A stretch of 64,000 nucleotides of DNA, from assembly GCA_035610835.1 (NCBI GenBank), contig CM069450.1:28889503-28953502 (forward strand). Reading direction: 5' to 3'. The position numbers and the translations under genes were made by a program. This DNA is from Ophiura sarsii (lineage: Eukaryota > Echinodermata > Ophiuroidea > Amphilepidida > Ophiuridae). Below the pieces are notes generated by a model. It was given only the letters and a program-made list of their open reading frames with translations, ran no database searches and was not told where the DNA came from. Positions 59,721 through 64,000 of this stretch are shown piece after piece; positions within the stretch are counted from its first letter, which is position 1, and each line of letters begins with the position of its first letter.

Positions 59721-61867
59721 GTAAGCTCGTTATATTTAAACTTAAGCAGTGTATAAAAGTTGTATTGGTCAATGTTCTTGAATCAAATTACAAAATAGAT
59801 TCCAGTATGATACACGAATGATAAAAAATAAATAAATGAGGTGGTTTCTATTTTCTTACTACATGACATTATTTATCAAATCTATAATAATGTCTACATT
59901 TACATTGACATAACCGAGATTGTATGAATATCCATTTATCCAGTATACACACAAAAATGTATCTATTAAAAATGTGAAGAGATTTCCTTTTCAAATATTT
60001 TTGAATAGAAAACTATTTAAAATGAAAAGAATCGTTTCATACACTATCTATTATCTATTCAATATGTGAATCGATTTACTTCTCAAATAGAAAAGTGTTC
60101 AAAATGAAAAGAATCTTTCATTTTGAATGGCAAAATGCCGAGGGAAGCTATAATCGCTAATTTTCATATTCTATTTTACTTGGCCTTACATGAGCCGAGT
60201 TAATTGTGCAAATAGCTCATTAGCATTACTCATTTAAACCATTTTATTTTAAATTAAATCGATGCTTTATTCAAGGAACTCAAAGGTTGCCTAATCTTTC
60301 GAAAAAAATGATCAAAATATAATTTCCAAAAAAACTACATGATTTGTTCAAAAAAACCGTTCTGTTGTTAATAATAATCAGTATATTTAAGAAAAAAATG
60401 ATAATTTTAGGTTTATAAAAAATATGAAAACATGCTAGAACAAAGCAATTGATAATTTTCATGGAAAGTTTAAACCATAGACTTTTTGTTCACATTGATT
60501 CCAATAGCCAAATAAATCGGGCAATGATGTTCTTTGATGATATTATGTTTGCATTTCTAAAGTGTAGTATACATGTAGTAGTTCTGTAGGAATTGCACAG
60601 TTATGTAGTCAAGTGAATATCTTCACAATTATGACATGACCGTGAAGTAGGGTACAAATGCAATTTTATTGCTAAAAATGATATATTAGTATGTCTAGAT
60701 TCAGAATCCTCCATGGGCAATATTCTTATTGACGTCATATAGGCCACGCCCCTATCTCGATAACGCAATAATTCAATGACAAATAGTTTGTCTGAAAAAT
60801 ATCATGTTTGATATCAAATTAAAGCTGTTGACTCCTGAAAATCATATAAATGGATAATTATAAATACAGACATTGTAAGTCAAAATAGATAAAATATGAT
60901 TACAATGCAAGTTTTAACCTTAAATGTATTCATATACAGAATCATTACACCTGTAATTTCATGTCACGCCATATCCTGCCTGCCAATTTGAAGATGTGAT
61001 ACTTTAATCATGGTATGAATAAAACAGTCAACTTCATGGAGTTAGAGGCACATCAGGAAACTGATAGTTGTTTTCAGTGAAAACTTTCTAGTATTTAATA
61101 CAAGTAGATTGAGACTATGGTCTGCATTATTTGTGGTTATTTTGATTAATTAAAACCGTGTCTTTATGAAAGACTACAGTGTATAATACTTAAAAGATAT
61201 CAAACATCACAATTCCACCATCAGTCAGAACATAAGAAACCCTATACAGTTAGCGTCGATATCTACGAAAGAAAAAACCGATTGCTTCATCACTCATCAG
61301 CCTGAATTTGAATCTATAGGCCGTGCTTTAATTTCATACCAAACACGGTATGTTTGTATTGGAAATCATATTTGTCATTATTTTAACCATAATCGATACA
61401 GGGGCGCGGCTTATAACGTCAATAAAAATAGTTGCACACTTGGCACCCGGTATATTATGTATCTAGACAATACTCATCCATGATTTTCAGCAATAAAATC
61501 ACATATGTAACCTACTTCACAGTCATGTCGAGCTTCCACCCGACTAAGGTTTCATCTAAATCGAACAAGACACAGCGAGCCGTGATTTGTAGTGCCCAAT
61601 CATGAATGTATTGTGTATGCTTGCTCAACTAAAGATATGTGTACTCCCGCAACACGCATACTTATATAATAGTACAATTATAGTTTCTTGTCCCGGCATT
61701 CGATTGTACCTGATAACGAACATGACGAACGCCCGCGAACGTAACTAACCAACCGAGACAAATAATAATGATCTCATATAATCAATATTCTAAAATAATA
61801 GAAGTATTATTGGGCCTTTACATGATTTATTGAACTTTCGTTTATACATTTTTTCCTTTCTTTATAG
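59721..61867 (+). other. Intron 1 of the tyrosine recombinase gene
   Basis: 2147 bp, from GTAAGC to TTTCCTTTCTTTATAG. AT-rich, with no gene or clear repeat. Near-identical words AAAATGAAAAGAATCGTTTC / AAAATGAAAAGAATCTTTCA occur at 60019 and 60101 in a short local duplication. Confidence 0.8.
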
Positions 61868-62181
61868 GCCGGAGCATTTGAAGGTTTCTACCACGCCACT
61901 ATTCCTTCATCCTGCTACCAAAATTACAGACGTGTGGTACAGTAGGAGACCAGTTGGTGAAAATACGATAGCCAACGTGACGAAGAAACTGTGTGCCGAC
62001 GCTGGCATAACAGGATACTACACCGGACATAGCTTGAGACGAACCGGTATCACTAGAATGTTCCAAGGCGATGTTCCGGAAAAGATAATCAAAGAAGTTA
62101 GTGGTCACCGCAGTAATTCTGTTGATCAATACAAGGTTACCAGCATCAAACAGAAAGCCAATGTGTCAAATGTCATTCAAG
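61868..62181 (+). CDS. Crypton-type tyrosine recombinase, exon 2 (catalytic)
   Basis: Continues in frame as PEHLKVSTTPLFLHPATK, ITDVWYSRRPVGENTIANVT, then the catalytic core. The HxxR box is GHSLRR (His367, Arg370), the second histidine is in SGHRS (His393) and the nucleophile is Tyr401 in VDQYK, eight residues later, as usual for the fold. DVWYSRRPVG...T resembles the strand before the HxxR helix in DUF3504/Crypton proteins. The exon ends CAAG|GTGAGC with phase matching exon 3. All four visible catalytic positions are intact, unlike many domesticated copies. The 114 residues are uninterrupted. Confidence 0.9.
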
Positions 62182-62975
62182 GTGAGCATGAATTTAATCG
62201 TTTGATTGTTTGTTGGTTTGTTTGTTGTTTGTTTTGGTCTGTTTGTTGGTATATTAATTTTTGTGGGATGGTTGGTTGATTGGTGTGTGATTGCTTTATT
62301 ACTACCCTTGTTTTATATAGTTAATATTTAAAAATAAAACTGATTTAAATTAATTAAAGGCATAGTATGTGATCTTTTCCAGAGAGCGCCCTCTATTCAT
62401 TATTTTTTTTAGAAAGTAGATTTTCTTGCAGATTTACATTTCTGATCATAAATCATACATAGGCCTACATTCCAAGTTACAGAGCGAGACGATTCCTAAT
62501 TACCTCAAAATCATGGTTTTAGAGTGAATTTAGAGTGAAAATAATAAACTGTGGGATTATCCGACAGTTTATTTTCACTCTAAAATAATGATTTTGAAGA
62601 AATTAAGAATCGTATCGCCCTGTAACTTGGAATGTATGTACGATTTATGATCAGAAATGTAAATCTGCAAGAAAATCTTCTTTCAATTTTTTTTTTCGAT
62701 GTTGAGGGCGTTCCCTGGAAAGATCACATAATATACCTTTAATAGGACGCGGTTAATAAAATGTCAACTTTCAAAAACATTTAAAATTATGTTCAGATCA
62801 ATGCAAACGCCATGAGCTATTTTAATTTGAACTAGTATTTGAAATTGTTCTCTAAAAATTGAAAATTCAACTTGTTATATCATTAACGAACCGATGTCAT
62901 TTGTTATTCAAGTTTAACGACATATTCCACAATTTGTATTTGTACAATTTTATAGCACAAATCTTTCCATTTCAG
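62182..62975 (+). other. Intron 2 of the tyrosine recombinase gene
   Basis: 794 bp, GTGAGC to TTCCATTTCAG. It carries a complete TTAA-flanked hairpin MITE, so the insertion did not disturb the coding sequence. Confidence 0.8.
62354..62742. mobile_element. Intact hairpin MITE with TTAA duplication, in intron 2
   Basis: TTAA at 62354-62357 and 62739-62742. The ends AAAGGCATAGTATGTGATCT / GATCACATAATATACCTTT and the same internal order as 17963-18343 show it to be the same family. The centre has diverged (ACTGTGGGATTATCCGACAG). Confidence 0.85.
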
Positions 62976-63205
62976 GCTCTTCAAAACGTTTAAAAACAGC
63001 ATCTACAGCAACTTCCTTGTCATCGGCATCAACAGTCACCAACACACCAGCGAGATCTATTCAAGTCCAAGAACCAAACTCAACAGTCACCAACACACCA
63101 GCAAGATCTCAAGTCCAAGAACCAAACTCACAGCAACGGCCAAATACATACGCGTATACGTACAACATAATCCAAGAGCAGCCCAGCAACAACCACAGCA
63201 TGTAG
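62976..63205 (+). CDS. Crypton-type tyrosine recombinase, exon 3 (C-terminal tail)
   Basis: After the acceptor TTCAG the frame continues GSSKRLKTASTATSLSSAS, a basic then Ser/Thr-rich segment. SSKRLK could act as a nuclear localisation signal (inference). A block of about 15 residues follows twice (TVTNTPARSIQVQEPNS and TVTNTPARSQVQEPNS), then a Gln/Asn-rich end (QEQPSNNHSM) and a TAG. The tail lies beyond the catalytic fold and appears disordered. Downstream CAGCAGCAGCAAGGGC suggests that a longer Gln-rich tail once followed the stop. The exon is assigned from splice phase and composition. Confidence 0.7.
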
Positions 63206-63607
63206 TAGTAATTCCACAGCAGCAGCAAGGGCAAGTACCCGGGTTTCAGCAGAAGTACAATTTCCACAATTGTACAGTTCACATAATTGAAAAGTAATAA
63301 TATCTAAACAGTATAGATCCGGAAACAAATGAACACATTCACCATTTTTATGAAGAAAATGAATTCATGGCTGTCATTGAATATAGCCACATTGCACATT
63401 GCTGCATAATATATATTGACAGTGTCGGATCTTCAATGCAGTTCCAGAAAGTAAAGGAGGGGAAATCATTATACATGAAGACTGTGACTGTTTATATTAT
63501 AGTGTAATTTGAAGGCATTTTTAGGACAACTTTAAAGGAGGGGTCCAGCTTGCACAACATTGTACATTGTGATGTTGTTCTATATATAAAGGGTTTAACA
63601 AAAGAAA
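63206..63607 (+). other. 3' flank of the recombinase gene
   Basis: Non-coding. No canonical AATAAA was pinpointed. Confidence 0.4.
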
Positions 63608-63892
63608 GATAAACCATGATTAGCACCATTTAAAGAAAATTAGTCACTTTTCAAAAGTCGCATTTTCAATACACTTACGCGGGAAGAAAATGTTACATGT
63701 TACCTGTTCATAATCAAATAGCCCGCTCGCTCAGGCACAACCCACCGCAGTTGCACTGTGTGCTCAATATCCATTTCATTCCCGGCCATTCAAAGTGCCA
63801 CGCACAGCATTTTCTCGCGGCTTGCGTGCGTTGAAAATGTGACATTTGAAAAGTGACACATTTTCTTTAAATGGTGCTAATCATTGTTTATC
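63608..63892. mobile_element. 285-bp MITE-like element with ~85-bp inverted arms
   Basis: GATAAACCATGATTAGCACC, ATTTAAAGAAAATTAGTCAC, TTTTCAAAAGTCGCATTTTC and a GCGGGAAGAAAATG block (63608-63695) are repeated inverted at 63805-63892. The GC-richer loop (CCCGCTCGCTCAGGCACAAC and others) is non-coding. Confidence 0.8.
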
Positions 63893-64000
63893 GTTGTTGT
63901 TAGGGGGCTATGCCTAAAAGATTCATCTAAATGCCTATTTAGACTCTTTGGTCAACAAAAAAATGAATGTTACTCAAAATGACATAAACAAAGTGGTATA

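Overview
The window looks like nuclear DNA from an invertebrate animal, probably marine. It is AT-rich, has no operons, has one intronless 7TM receptor and one intron-containing gene with GT/AG junctions, and is otherwise packed with decayed eukaryotic transposons. These include non-LTR elements of CR1/L2 and endonuclease-RT type, a Penelope-like GIY-YIG element, a mariner remnant, a possible LTR element, tRNA-derived SINE heads and many MITE-like inverted-repeat elements. I cannot name the species. A deuterostome or lophotrochozoan would fit the transposon mix, but that is inference.

Two genes are well supported. The first, at 53983-55194 (+), is a class A peptide-type GPCR in one exon. The second is a three-exon gene at 58783-63205 (+). 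It encodes a Crypton-type tyrosine recombinase of about 493 aa whose Arg, HxxR, His and Tyr catalytic positions are all present. Its second intron carries a complete MITE.

Layout. 0-7.4 kb: a GATC-rich patch, a 24-bp tandem repeat, a tRNA-like head, a 2.2-kb satellite whose ~70-bp monomers form dimers and trimers, and three copies of a ~270-bp unit. 7.45-12.05 kb: a three-level nest, with a TTAA-type MITE split by a 4.4-kb terminal-inverted-repeat element that itself holds a decayed LINE. 12-19 kb: several inverted-repeat elements, one with a readable empty site. 19-26 kb: a composite direct/inverted repeat and a 1.1-kb element with perfect 27-bp ends. 27.5-28 kb: a 332-bp ATG microsatellite. 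28.8-41 kb: MITEs, a ~125-bp tandem repeat, a mariner remnant inserted into a copy of that repeat, and a truncated LINE. 42-52 kb: SINE heads, a near-perfect 106-bp hairpin, a Penelope-like pseudogene broken by a run of 35 G, and arrays of a CATACGTT-like word. 53-64 kb: the two genes, a degraded gag-like fragment, long hairpins and a terminal inverted-repeat element.

The most unusual theme is a set of at least six patches (0.3-1 kb each), each built by reiterating one short palindromic word, with a different word in each patch: CCAATATTGG, AAAACGTTTT, GTTTATCGA, CATACGTT, CCAGTATCGGCCGATACTGG and CACTTACGAC. At least two have transposon-like matching ends, and for one of them a duplicated flank shows the uninserted site. 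They may belong to one architectural class of non-autonomous element.

Boundaries of repeats were read by eye and are approximate unless stated. No database search was possible.
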